From contig NZ_JAFBFA010000010.1 in NCBI RefSeq assembly GCF_016909015.1, positions 1 through 64,000 on the forward strand: DNA of 64,000 nt, read 5' to 3'. The stretch comes from Gracilibacillus alcaliphilus (GTDB taxonomy: Bacteria; Bacillota; Bacilli; Bacillales; Amphibacillaceae). The translations under genes were made by a program, and so were the position numbers. The notes beneath the pieces are model-generated. The model searched no databases. It was not told the origin of the DNA and saw nothing but the letters and a program-made list of their open reading frames with translations. Positions 1-8,649 of the stretch are shown here, piece after piece. Numbering within the stretch: position 1 is the stretch's first letter; each line of letters starts with the position of its first letter.

Positions 1-10
1 GAGAAATTAA

Positions 11-58
11 ACAGCCTGGCACCGTTGGAATATCGGTACCAGACTGTTGCATAGATTT
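11..58 (+). terminator. Terminator hairpin of a gene lying left of the window
   Basis: The arms at 11-24 and 34-47 pair at 12 of 14 positions and a T-rich stretch (52-66) follows. No gene is visible before it, so it probably ends a transcript that starts outside the window. Confidence 0.5.
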
Positions 59-176
59 TTGTTTTTTCACTGTCTACTTGACAGGGTGCAGTTCAAAGGA
101 TCATCCCTCGTTTTGCTTTTATTTTGAAGATTCGAAGAAGCAAGAAGTGTCTGTCAGGATTCGGTTCTTGAATGTA

Positions 177-203
177 AGCACATGAGGCTAGTCCTCATGT
201 GCT
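177..203 (-). terminator. Hairpin after the penicillin-binding protein gene
   Basis: A perfect 11-bp inverted repeat (177-187 with 193-203, 5-nt loop) lies 7 bp beyond the stop codon of the PBP gene. The T-tract on the minus strand is weak, so termination efficiency is uncertain. Confidence 0.5.
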
Positions 204-209
204 CAGAAA

Positions 210-3068
210 TTAATTGTCTTCTTCATTATTATCCTGTTCAGCTTCCTCATTTTCTTCTTGTTCTTCCTCATTATCTGATGATCTTGGTGAGATAGAGCCT
301 ACTGTCACCCGATTGCTAGGGGGAGATTCATTGCCGCCAGAGTCTACTGCTCGTACATAGTAGATGCCAAAGCTGTCAGGTATATTATACGATGTCTTGG
401 TAACAGATCCAATATGTGAAAAGTCATCACTGTTCGGATTGGTGGATCGATACATGCGATAACCTATTACATCAGAACTGCTGGAAGCTTTCCAAGTTAA
501 AGCTTCCCCATTTTGCTGCAGATCACTAGGTGCACCAAGCGCATTCTCCTCCTCCTCATCCTCGTCTTGCTCATCTTTCTTATGGACCGCTGCATCCAAT
601 CCCGGGTATAGAATTTTTTCCCAAGCTCCTGTCTTACGGCTAGTTAACTGTCTGATATTAGGCAAGTCATCATATCCCATATCCTCGAGCCATTCTGGGT
701 TAAAGAAAATAGAACTTTTATTACCATTTAATTTATTGCTTGAATCCCCGGAGGAACTATTTCCTCTGACTAAACTATAATCCTTTCTTTCCGGCACATG
801 GTCTTCATCATAGATGTCTGATTGTACCAAACCTAAATCTTTGCAGATACCAGATGGAGATAATCCAGATACCTCACAATATGACTTATTGACAATACCG
901 TCCGGCTGTTTGAATTTTTCAGAAGGAGCCATGATTTCTGGATTAGCCTCTGTAGCGGCATTGACATAGTGAGCCCACAAGATATTATTTCGACTGCTAT
1001 AGCCGTCATCTAACTGCTGATTATAGTCATAACCAATCCAGGTGCCTAAGGTAACATTTGGATTAGTAGCTACAAACCAAGAATCACGGAAATCGTTAGA
1101 TGTCCCTGTTTTTCCAGCCCAATCGACATTTTTGTTGGCCAAATTAGACCTGGCTACTGTTGCAGTTCCCTGTGTCAATACGTCACGCATCATGTCAAGA
1201 ACAAGATAATTTGTCTTCGGATTAAATACTGGCACCTCTTCTGATTCATGTTCAAAGACAATGTCCCCATCTTTTGTTTCGATTTTCTCAATCATATAAG
1301 CCTCTTTAAAATTACCAGAGTTACCAAATGTTGCATAAGCATTGGTGTTTTCTTCAATAGTTACATTGACTGATCCAAGGGGTAAGGAAGAATAGCTGCC
1401 TTGTTCCTCTTCCATATTTGTAAACCCCATTTTCCAAAGATAGTCTGTCACAATATCAGGGCCCTTGATATCATCAAAAACGGAAACGGCTGTTGCGTTA
1501 TGTGATCGATATAAGGCTTCTCGAACAGGGGTTAAGCCATAAAAACTTCGAGAAAAATTATTCGGGCTATAACCACCAGGATAGTTCACCTGTACATCTG
1601 CAATAACAGAGCCCGGCTGGATGACCCCTTTTTCAATACCAGGACCATAGGCAACCAACGGTTTCATTGTACTTCCGTTTTGACGCGAAACAGCTGTTGC
1701 ATGATTACGCTGGGAAATATCAAAATCACGCCCGCCTACAAAGCTTAAAATTTTGCCGGTTTTATTCTCGATTAAAATACTGCCAACTTGTTCTGGCTGC
1801 TGCCCTAATTGAACTTTTTCTCCTGTTTCCGAATCTTCGATCATAATTGGTTGGTTATTATTGATGTTTCTTGCCAATTTATCACTGCCATAGTTTTGAT
1901 AATTTTTCGTTACTTCTTGAAAGGCATCGTAGATTTCTTTATCAATGGTAGAGTGTATTTTATATCCATTGCTGCCAATTTCACGGCTTGCCCTGATTTG
2001 ATATTCTTCTTGCAGTACTGGACTTAATTCCAGGTCTTCCTTAGTATAGCCATCTTGTTCTGCCAGTACCTCTACTAAAATATCAATCGCTCGTTCTTGC
2101 AGTTCTTGCATAAGATAAGGGTAATTCTCTTTCACAGATTTCTCAGGCGCTTTAAAGTCAGCGACCAGATCATAGTCTAGTGCTTCCTGATACTCTTCTT
2201 CTGTAATATAGCCAGCATCCAGCATATTGTTCAGCACTGATTTCATTCGGTTTAAGCCAGGTTGTAAGCCTTCTTCATCCTTTAATCCACCGCCATTTAC
2301 GAATGGAGTGTAGGAAGAGGGGCTTTGTGGCAGTCCAGCTAGAAAGGCAGATTGAGGTATATTCAGTTCAGAAGCTTTCACACCAAATATGCCTTCTGCC
2401 GCTGTTTCGATACCGGCGATATTTTGTCCAGACGAATTTCTGCCAAAAGGGACAATATTCAAATAAGCTTCTAAGATTTCATCCTTCTCAAAGAATTGTT
2501 CTAAGCGCAAGGCTAATAAAATCTCTTTTGCTTTTCTTTCAAACGAAACTTCGTTAGTCAACAGTTGGTTTTTGATGATCTGTTGTGTTAATGTACTGCC
2601 GCCTGTTTGTGTGGAGGCATTGGTCACTTCTTGAAACATGGCACGCATAATTGCTTTAGGAACAACCCCATGATGCTCTTCAAAGTATTCGTCTTCTGTC
2701 GCAATTAACCCTTGTTGTACATATTCACTGACATCATCCAGAGATATTTCATCTCGGAGTATATCAGCACTTACTTCTGACAGAAAAACTTCATCCGCAA
2801 AATAGAGCTCAGAGGTTTCTTCATAGTTATAAACGGCCTTGGTCATTTCATCCTCTGTTTGAATATCAGTAGTAGCGACGAGAGAGGCGAAATATCCTGC
2901 ACCTATGCCAAAGGCAAAGAAACCACCTACAATTCCAACCGTAATAAAGAATAAGATAATATTCCATACGATATGATAACTAATTCTTGAAAATCTTTGG
3001 ATCAGTTGTTTATCCCACAAATCTTTTATAGATTTCCAACATTTATGAATGATTTCTTTGATATTCAT
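210..3068 (-). CDS. Class A penicillin-binding protein (PBP1A type) with C-terminal FN3 domain
   Basis: This is a bifunctional murein synthase of 952 residues that polymerises glycan strands and cross-links stem peptides outside the membrane. One membrane segment lies near residues 32-65. The GT51 transglycosylase follows (about 115-300, with the GGSTLTQQIIKNQL block and a TEDEYFEEHHG catalytic region), then the transpeptidase with STMK as SxxK, SHN as SxN and GKTGTSNDF as KTG. A fibronectin type III domain (about 840-920) and a very acidic tail complete it. The start ATG at 3068 has a GGGGAGG ribosome binding site. It is divergent from tyrS, and a hairpin follows the stop. FN3-tailed PBP1 proteins are common in Bacillaceae; which B. 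subtilis paralog it matches is not decided. Confidence 0.93.
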   Translation of the reverse strand: MNIKEIIHKCWKSIKDLWDKQLIQRFSRISYHIVWNIILFFITVGIVGGFFAFGIGAGYFASLVATTDIQTEDEMTKAVYNYEETSELYFADEVFLSEVSADILRDEISLDDVSEYVQQGLIATEDEYFEEHHGVVPKAIMRAMFQEVTNASTQTGGSTLTQQIIKNQLLTNEVSFERKAKEILLALRLEQFFEKDEILEAYLNIVPFGRNSSGQNIAGIETAAEGIFGVKASELNIPQSAFLAGLPQSPSSYTPFVNGGGLKDEEGLQPGLNRMKSVLNNMLDAGYITEEEYQEALDYDLVADFKAPEKSVKENYPYLMQELQERAIDILVEVLAEQDGYTKEDLELSPVLQEEYQIRASREIGSNGYKIHSTIDKEIYDAFQEVTKNYQNYGSDKLARNINNNQPIMIEDSETGEKVQLGQQPEQVGSILIENKTGKILSFVGGRDFDISQRNHATAVSRQNGSTMKPLVAYGPGIEKGVIQPGSVIADVQVNYPGGYSPNNFSRSFYGLTPVREALYRSHNATAVSVFDDIKGPDIVTDYLWKMGFTNMEEEQGSYSSLPLGSVNVTIEENTNAYATFGNSGNFKEAYMIEKIETKDGDIVFEHESEEVPVFNPKTNYLVLDMMRDVLTQGTATVARSNLANKNVDWAGKTGTSNDFRDSWFVATNPNVTLGTWIGYDYNQQLDDGYSSRNNILWAHYVNAATEANPEIMAPSEKFKQPDGIVNKSYCEVSGLSPSGICKDLGLVQSDIYDEDHVPERKDYSLVRGNSSSGDSSNKLNGNKSSIFFNPEWLEDMGYDDLPNIRQLTSRKTGAWEKILYPGLDAAVHKKDEQDEDEEEENALGAPSDLQQNGEALTWKASSSSDVIGYRMYRSTNPNSDDFSHIGSVTKTSYNIPDSFGIYYVRAVDSGGNESPPSNRVTVGSISPRSSDNEEEQEENEEAEQDNNEEDN

Positions 3069-3179
3069 TTACAAACCTCCCCAATATTCCACCATATATT
3101 ATAGCATAATCTGCTAATTTTTTTGACCGAAAAAAATCAACTTTTTATTGCATTTCTATTACATCTGTGTTAATAATGA

Positions 3180-3185
3180 TATAAT
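3180..3185 (+). promoter_or_regulatory. Predicted -10 box of the tyrS leader promoter
   Basis: TATAAT stands about 10 bp before the T-box structure. The best -35 (TTACAT at 3159-3164) is 15 bp upstream, which is short, so only the -10 is well supported. Confidence 0.45.
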
Positions 3186-3194
3186 AATTAAATT

Positions 3195-3430
3195 ACAGAA
3201 ATGGCTGAGAAAGTTTGCAGTAGTGATGAACTCCCTTTATTCAGAGAGCTGACGGTTGGTGGAAGTCAGTAAACAGTTTATTCATGAATTACGTACTGGA
3301 GCTTCTTCATGAGAATGAAGACGGTGTGGTTACATCGTTATTTGCTTAAGTGGTTATTCGATTGGGAATAACAACAAGGGTGGTACCGCGATAACAACTC
3401 GTCCCTTAGATGTGAGGGAGGGGTTTTTTG
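3195..3430 (+). promoter_or_regulatory. Tyr T-box riboswitch upstream of tyrS
   Basis: The conserved T-box sequence AAGGGTGGTACCGCG is at 3376-3390. An intrinsic terminator follows (stem around 3399-3422, T-run to 3427). Upstream is a Stem I-like region with an AGTA/GATG segment near 3220 and TAC triplets near 3283, fitting a tyrosine specifier. Uncharged tRNA-Tyr would pair with the TGGT bulge and stabilise the antiterminator, allowing tyrS transcription. The gene context (tyrS directly downstream) agrees. Confidence 0.93.
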
Positions 3431-3508
3431 TGTTGATCGTGAGTCTGCCAATGACGTAGAACTGAACTTTTTTGTTTGCCATATTTTTGAGGAAAAGGAG
3501 TGGTAGTG

Positions 3509-4780
3509 ATGCATATTTTAGACGAGCTGCAGCAGCGTGGCCTGATTCAACAAACAACAGATGATGAAGGTCTGCGCAAACATTTAGAGGAAAACGTGGT
3601 GACACTATATTGTGGATATGATCCAACGGCAGACAGCTTGCACATTGGTCACTTGATGCCAATTTTAATGTTGAAACGATTCCAGATGGCTGGTCATCGT
3701 CCGATTGCATTAATTGGCGGAGGTACAGGGATGATTGGTGATCCGAGCGGCCGATCTACGGAACGATCTTTAAATACCCCTGAGATTGTTCAAGGATACA
3801 GTGAAGCAATTAAGAAACAGCTGGCCGGTATCCTGAACTTTGATCAAGGAGAAAACAGTGCTATTGCCCGAAATAATGCCGATTGGCTGTCTTCGATAAC
3901 GTTTATTGAGTTTCTGCGGGATATTGGGAAGCATTTTAGTGTGAATTATATGTTGGCAAAGGATTCCGTAGAGTCTCGCTTGGAAAATGGGATTTCATTT
4001 ACCGAGTTCAGTTATATGATGTTACAATCGTTTGACTTCTTAAATTTATATGAACAAGAGCATTGTACCCTGCAAATTGGCGGAAGTGATCAGTGGGGAA
4101 ACATTACAGCAGGGATGGAATTGATCCGCCGAAAACGATTTGAAGATCAAGCAGAAGAGGCAGAAGTATTCGGCCTGACTGTACCATTAATTACAAAGAG
4201 TGATGGAACTAAGTTTGGCAAGACAGCAGGTGGTGCAGTATGGTTAGATCCAGACAAAACAAGTCCTTATGAATTCTATCAATTCTGGATTAATACAGAT
4301 GACCGTGATGTAATCCGGTTTATCAAATACTTTACATTTATCGATTTTGAAGAAGTCCAAGCATTAGAGAATGAATTGGCGGAAGCGCCGGAAAAGCGAG
4401 GACCGCATAAGCGTTTAGCAGAAGAAATGACAAGGCTTATTCATGGGGATGAGGCTTTAAAACAGGCACAGAAAATCACCGATGCTTTATTTAGCGGGGA
4501 ATTAACTGCTTTAAACGCTGCCGAAATTGAGCAAGGCTTTAAAGACGTACCTTCTGTAAAAATCGATAACAAAGAAATCAGCTTAGTTGACCTGCTGGTA
4601 GAGGCAGGAATCAGCCCATCTAAACGTCAAGCACGGGAAGATATTCAAAATGGCGCTGTTTACATCAACGGAGAACGTAATCAAGAAGTCAGTCACCAAT
4701 TAACCGAACAAGATCGCATTGAAGAAACCTTTACGATCATTCGCAGAGGGAAGAAGAAATATTTCTTGATTCGATTCTAA
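3509..4780 (+). CDS. tyrS: Tyrosyl-tRNA synthetase
   Basis: A class I aminoacyl-tRNA synthetase that charges tRNA-Tyr in the cytoplasm. The HIGH signature is seen as SLHIGHLMP near residue 45 and the KMSKS-like loop as KFGKT near 230. The Rossmann catalytic core carries GGSDQWGNI, and the last 80 residues form an S4 RNA-binding domain (SKRQAREDIQNGAVYING). The ATG at 3509 is preferred over the in-frame GTG at 3500 because AAAGGAG (3494-3500) then sits 8 nt upstream; this gives 423 residues, normal for TyrS of Bacilli. The T-box leader controls it and a hairpin terminator follows. Confidence 0.97.
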   Translation: MHILDELQQRGLIQQTTDDEGLRKHLEENVVTLYCGYDPTADSLHIGHLMPILMLKRFQMAGHRPIALIGGGTGMIGDPSGRSTERSLNTPEIVQGYSEAIKKQLAGILNFDQGENSAIARNNADWLSSITFIEFLRDIGKHFSVNYMLAKDSVESRLENGISFTEFSYMMLQSFDFLNLYEQEHCTLQIGGSDQWGNITAGMELIRRKRFEDQAEEAEVFGLTVPLITKSDGTKFGKTAGGAVWLDPDKTSPYEFYQFWINTDDRDVIRFIKYFTFIDFEEVQALENELAEAPEKRGPHKRLAEEMTRLIHGDEALKQAQKITDALFSGELTALNAAEIEQGFKDVPSVKIDNKEISLVDLLVEAGISPSKRQAREDIQNGAVYINGERNQEVSHQLTEQDRIEETFTIIRRGKKKYFLIRF

Positions 4781-4796
4781 TAGTTAAGAAAAAAGG

Positions 4797-4839
4797 AGCT
4801 GTCGCAAAATGTAAATGGTGCATTTTGTGACAGCTTTTT
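4797..4839 (+). terminator. Terminator of tyrS, member of a repeated hairpin family
   Basis: The arms at 4797-4811 and 4821-4835 pair with one G-T wobble, followed by five T. The same GCTGTYGCAAAATGTAAAT sequence forms the hairpin at 32746-32788 after ytcJ, so this is a dispersed terminator-like repeat. Confidence 0.85.
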
Positions 4840-4900
4840 GTCTATTATTGCTTTTGCCTTGTCATCATTTTGACTAAAGAAGGGTGCGAAGATTCGCTCC

Positions 4901-5013
4901 GGCCAACTACTTCGCTTTCCATGGGGACGGCCTCAGCTAACTAAAAAAGAAAACCGCTTTTTTAGTGGATCTTCAGCTCGTCCTGTTCCCCATAGGAGTC
5001 TTCGTAGTTGGCC
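4901..5013. repeat. Long interrupted palindrome (113 bp)
   Basis: The outer arms start and end with GGCCAACTAC and its exact complement. They continue imperfectly through a shared ATGGGGA block and end in CTCAGCT/GAGCT. An inner 10-bp hairpin (ACTAAAAAAG with CTTTTTTAGT, 4944-4974) sits at the centre. It contains no open reading frame. I believe similar 'gctttcc..tggggacgg' palindromes are dispersed in genomes of halophilic Bacillaceae, but only one copy is in this window. Confidence 0.7.
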
Positions 5014-5499
5014 TGCGCTTGAAAATAGTTCTACACTTCATGCAAGAAATAGCATCATGGCTGGATGGTGCCTAGGGTAGCTTATCCATTACTTCTGATC
5101 GCAGCATTCTATGAAGGAAAATGGATAACATCACCATTAAGGTTCTTTTCACTCTTATACCTACAATCAATGAAGCAACGTTATGGTCAACTATCTCTAG
5201 TTACACAACCCATATCCTACCACTGTCCAAGTGTCCATTATCTATTTATCATTTCTTGATGAAATAGCAGAGGGTGTTCTAACATGTTAAGATTCCCAAA
5301 CGTTGTAGAATCATAACATAGCGAAACGGTCAGCCGCAGCGGTTGCCTTGCCATGATATCAGCCATACGTTGAAACACTCGCTGCTTTCTTTGTCAAAAA
5401 GTCGATCGAAGTATCTACAAATTTTTATGTCTATAGCATATGCAATGTTTCAACTGTTCAAGTTATTTTCAATGGATAATCATATATACTCAGTCTTTA
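5014..5499. other. Gene-free stretch with possible decayed coding remnants
   Basis: No complete gene is seen. On the minus strand around 5290-5425 a readable segment is interrupted by two stop codons and could be debris of a lost gene, but the similarity is too weak to name a family. The stretch ends at the stop codon of the AraC regulator. Confidence 0.3.
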
Positions 5500-6333
5500 T
5501 TAAAAATGGACATGCCGATACTCGGTTGGTGTCATGCCTTCATTGGCAAGAAACACTTTATTAAAGTAACTAGTATTAGGATAACCTGATTTTTCTGCAA
5601 TTTCCTTAACCGTCAGCTGGCGTTCTTCTAATAATAATTGTTTACTCCATTGCAGACGACATAAAGTGATAAAGGCAACCGGAGTTAGCTGAGTGACCCG
5701 TTTAAACAGTTTGCAAAAATAATAAGAACTAACTCCTGCTTGTTCAGCCCAGTATTCTAAATCAAATGGCTGGGTTGCTTCTTCTTTCATACGAGGCAGC
5801 AAGGATTGAATCCGCTCATCTCTTTCTTGAAAGGAATCTGCTTTGCGCGGCACGGCATTATGAGTGAACATAGTAACGAAAGAATAGGTCAGGCTGGATA
5901 AAGTCGTAAGTTCTAGAAAGCTATGCTCCTCTATTTCTTGTAATAACTGTTGATGGATAGTGATTAAAGGATCCAAATCAGCCAATTTCCACAAAATAAA
6001 TCTGCCAAAACCAATTTCTGATAAAAATGTATGCAGTGTACTGCCATAAAAATGTACCCAGCGAAGACTCCATGGATCGTCTTGACTGCTGTAATACCGC
6101 TGTTCCTGCTGCGGAAAATAGAGGAAGGCATCTCCTTTTTGCAGTTTAGTCTGCTCCCCGTTCATTTCAATATAACCGGTACCAGATATAACGAGATGAA
6201 TACTGAAATTATCCCAAGACCCGGCTGCGCGATACACCTCATGATCATCTACTTTTTCATACCAACCAACTGATTCAGGAAGTATCATATATTCTGATTT
6301 TTTTAATGTAGTTAATAATACATGTCGATACAT
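5500..6333 (-). CDS. AraC family transcriptional regulator
   Basis: A 277-residue regulator. Residues 15-150 form a cupin-type ligand-binding domain (GTGYIEMNGEQ, GDAFLYFPQQEQ). The last 100 residues carry two helix-turn-helix motifs, with the family hallmark of the second one near the C-terminus (AEKSGYPNTSYFNKVFLANEG, then TPTEYR). The ATG at 6333 is chosen because GAGGTGG lies just before it; an in-frame GTG at 6342 would overlap that site. It is divergent from an oxidoreductase pair that it probably controls, responding to a sugar or polyol not identifiable from sequence. Confidence 0.9.
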   Translation of the reverse strand: MYRHVLLTTLKKSEYMILPESVGWYEKVDDHEVYRAAGSWDNFSIHLVISGTGYIEMNGEQTKLQKGDAFLYFPQQEQRYYSSQDDPWSLRWVHFYGSTLHTFLSEIGFGRFILWKLADLDPLITIHQQLLQEIEEHSFLELTTLSSLTYSFVTMFTHNAVPRKADSFQERDERIQSLLPRMKEEATQPFDLEYWAEQAGVSSYYFCKLFKRVTQLTPVAFITLCRLQWSKQLLLEERQLTVKEIAEKSGYPNTSYFNKVFLANEGMTPTEYRHVHF

Positions 6334-6345
6334 ATTTACCACCTC

Positions 6346-6375
6346 GATAACAAAATAATGTTATTTGATAACAAA
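6346..6375. promoter_or_regulatory. Candidate AraC-type operator: direct repeat GATAACAAA
   Basis: GATAACAAA occurs at 6346-6354 and again at 6367-6375, a 21-bp step that matches two helical turns. The interval also contains an inverted ATAAC...GTTAT. The site lies between the divergent AraC gene and the dehydrogenase, where AraC-type regulators usually bind. Confidence 0.5.
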
Positions 6376-6443
6376 AAGATTTTATTTTTATTTTAATAGG
6401 AATCCATTATAATAACAATAAAGTTATAGAAAGGGGTTTCAAT

Positions 6444-7445
6444 ATGAACGTAAAATGGGGAATTATTAGTACTGCAAATATAGCAAGGAACTCAGTTATC
6501 CCTGGTATTAAAGCTTCCAAGACAGGTGAAGCATACGCAATTGCCAGCCGTAATCTGGAGAATGCTCAGCAAACAGCACAAGAATTAGATATCCCACACG
6601 CATATGGCAGTTATGAAGAATTGTTAGCAGATCCAACAATTGATGCGGTGTATGTACCACTTCCTAATCATTTGCATAAGGAATGGTCGATCAAAGCAAT
6701 GGAAGCGGGGAAACATGTTCTCTGTGAGAAACCAATTGCTCTAAATGTGAAAGAAGCGGAAGAAATGGCGCAAGCTAGTGAAAAATATGGCGTCGTTCTG
6801 GCAGAGGCTTATATGTACCGTTATCATCCACGTTATCAAATGATACGAGAAATAATCGAATCAGGACAAATCGGTGATATTCGCGGCATACATAGTACCT
6901 TTACCTTTAACAATGCCAAAGATCAACACAATGTACGCTACCGCAAGGAATGGGGTGGAGGTTCTATCTATGATGTCGGTGTTTACCCGATTAGTGCTGC
7001 AAGGATGATTCTGGGGGAAGAACCTCAGGCTGCGACCGTACATGCTTTGTTTTCTGAGGAACATGGGGATGTCGATATGATGGCTTCAGGCATCTTGGAA
7101 TTTGATCATGGCGTAGCACTCACGTTTGATTGTGGGATGTGGGCGGCTTTCCGCAATGAATTAGAAATCCTAGGAACTGATGGCAAAATCGAAGTGCCGT
7201 CTGCTTTTGTTGTTCAGCAAAATAAGCAAGATCATTTTTTTCTGCACACCAATGAAGGAAAAAAGGAAATTACTGTTCCTTATGTGAATCAATATGCCTT
7301 GCAGGCAGATGCGGTAGCAGCAGCTATAGATGGAGAGGCTGAACTGCCTTATCCAATGAGTGATTCCATCCGGAATATGCAAGCAGTAGATGCTTGTCTG
7401 CAGTCAGCGGAAGAACATAAACGAGTGGAAATAAAGAAAGGATGA
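6444..7445 (+). CDS. Gfo/Idh/MocA family NAD(P)-dependent oxidoreductase
   Basis: A 333-residue dehydrogenase with an N-terminal Rossmann fold (GIISTANIARNSVIPGI) and the family's EKPIAL motif near residue 97, where the Lys is the usual catalytic or cofactor-contacting residue. The C-terminal alpha/beta domain spans about 125-320 (GGGSIYDVGVYPI). AAAGGGG lies 8 nt before the ATG. Members act on sugars, inositols or deoxysugars; the substrate here is unknown. Seven bases separate it from the following aldo-keto reductase, so the two are surely co-transcribed, and the divergent AraC protein is the likely regulator. Confidence 0.92.
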   Translation: MNVKWGIISTANIARNSVIPGIKASKTGEAYAIASRNLENAQQTAQELDIPHAYGSYEELLADPTIDAVYVPLPNHLHKEWSIKAMEAGKHVLCEKPIALNVKEAEEMAQASEKYGVVLAEAYMYRYHPRYQMIREIIESGQIGDIRGIHSTFTFNNAKDQHNVRYRKEWGGGSIYDVGVYPISAARMILGEEPQAATVHALFSEEHGDVDMMASGILEFDHGVALTFDCGMWAAFRNELEILGTDGKIEVPSAFVVQQNKQDHFFLHTNEGKKEITVPYVNQYALQADAVAAAIDGEAELPYPMSDSIRNMQAVDACLQSAEEHKRVEIKKG

Positions 7446-7452
7446 TTTCATA

Positions 7453-8382
7453 ATGAAAACAATTCAAATCAAGGGTTTAGATAAACCCGTGACTACTTTA
7501 ATTCAAGGCTCTGATTACTTTACTCCGAGTGTATTTGATAAGGTTTGCCAAGTTTTAGACCGCTATGTAGAAATTGGCGGAAACACGATTGATACGGCTC
7601 ATATTTATTGTGGTGGAGAAAGTGAAGTAGCTCTAGGTATGTGGCTAAAAGAACGCAATAACCGAGAAGATGTCGTTATTTTTACAAAAGGGGCACACCA
7701 TGACCAACATGGGCCGCGTGTAAACCGAGAAGCTATTAAACATGACTTGTTTACCAGCTTGGAGCGGTTAGGTACGGACTACATCGATCTATACGGTTTG
7801 CACCGGGATGACCCAAACACACCTGTAGAGGTTATTATTGACGCCTTAAATGAGCATATAGAGGCAGGCAGAATTAAGGCGATCGGCGGTTCGAACTGGA
7901 CGATAGAACGCCTACAAGAAGCAAATGAGTATGCCGAAGCGAATGGATTAGTAGGCTTTTCATTCAGCAGCCCCAATTTAAGTTTGGCGAAAGCAAATGA
8001 ACCATTTTGGCCAGGATGTGTGTCTATGGACCAGAAGGATATAGCGTGGCATGAAACTTCCCAATTACCAGTGTTGTCTTGGTCCTCCCAAGCACGCGGT
8101 TTCTTTACTGGAAGATTTTCCAAAGAAGACCGCAGTAATGAAGATCTCGTACGTGTGTTTTACAGTGAGGCCAACTGGGACCGCCTTGACCGTGCCGAAC
8201 AGCTCGCTGGTGAAAAAGGGGTAACTGCCATTCAAATTGCGTTGGCATATGTATTGAACCAGCCTTTCCCTACCGGTGCCTTAATTGGTGCCCAGAATGA
8301 CAAGGAGTTGCTCTCCTGTTTAGAAGGATCAGAGATTAACTTGACCAAAGACGAAATCAATTGGTTAGAAAACGGACAATAA
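7453..8382 (+). CDS. Aldo/keto reductase family protein
   Basis: A 309-residue TIM-barrel NAD(P)H oxidoreductase. The catalytic tetrad is readable: Asp and Tyr in IDTAHIYCGGESE, Lys in VVIFTKGAHH, His in YGLHRDDP. The C-terminal SWSSQARGFFTG and GALIGAQNDKELL segments match cofactor-binding loops. It is the second gene of the pair, so it may reduce or oxidise the same sugar-like substrate as the Gfo/Idh enzyme. A clear terminator follows. Confidence 0.92.
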   Translation: MKTIQIKGLDKPVTTLIQGSDYFTPSVFDKVCQVLDRYVEIGGNTIDTAHIYCGGESEVALGMWLKERNNREDVVIFTKGAHHDQHGPRVNREAIKHDLFTSLERLGTDYIDLYGLHRDDPNTPVEVIIDALNEHIEAGRIKAIGGSNWTIERLQEANEYAEANGLVGFSFSSPNLSLAKANEPFWPGCVSMDQKDIAWHETSQLPVLSWSSQARGFFTGRFSKEDRSNEDLVRVFYSEANWDRLDRAEQLAGEKGVTAIQIALAYVLNQPFPTGALIGAQNDKELLSCLEGSEINLTKDEINWLENGQ

Positions 8383-8392
8383 ATATAGAACA

Positions 8393-8422
8393 ACTCCAGC
8401 GATTTAATGCGCTGGAGTTTTA
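8393..8422 (+). terminator. Terminator of the oxidoreductase operon
   Basis: Perfect 9-bp stem (ACTCCAGCG at 8393-8401 with CGCTGGAGT at 8410-8418), 8-nt loop, then T's. Confidence 0.85.
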
Positions 8423-8649
8423 GTTTGGTGGAAGTGTGGATATGCAACCACCTTTTCGTAAGAAGAAAATATTTGGTGCAGGTGTACTAAGGAAGATTAA
8501 TTTTTGTTATTTCGGGTATATCAGCTACATATAACAGATATATCAGGTGTTAGCTTCTGGCAATTTCCATTTAGGCTTTTTCAAAATAGTAATACTTTGA
8601 AGCTACGGGAATGAGTTCCACCAGAGGATACACGAAAGGAGAATTTGTA

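Noticed and set aside
5065..5259. Hydrophobic 64-codon frame after the palindrome
   Set aside because: No ribosome binding site and no recognisable motif; lies in decayed sequence.
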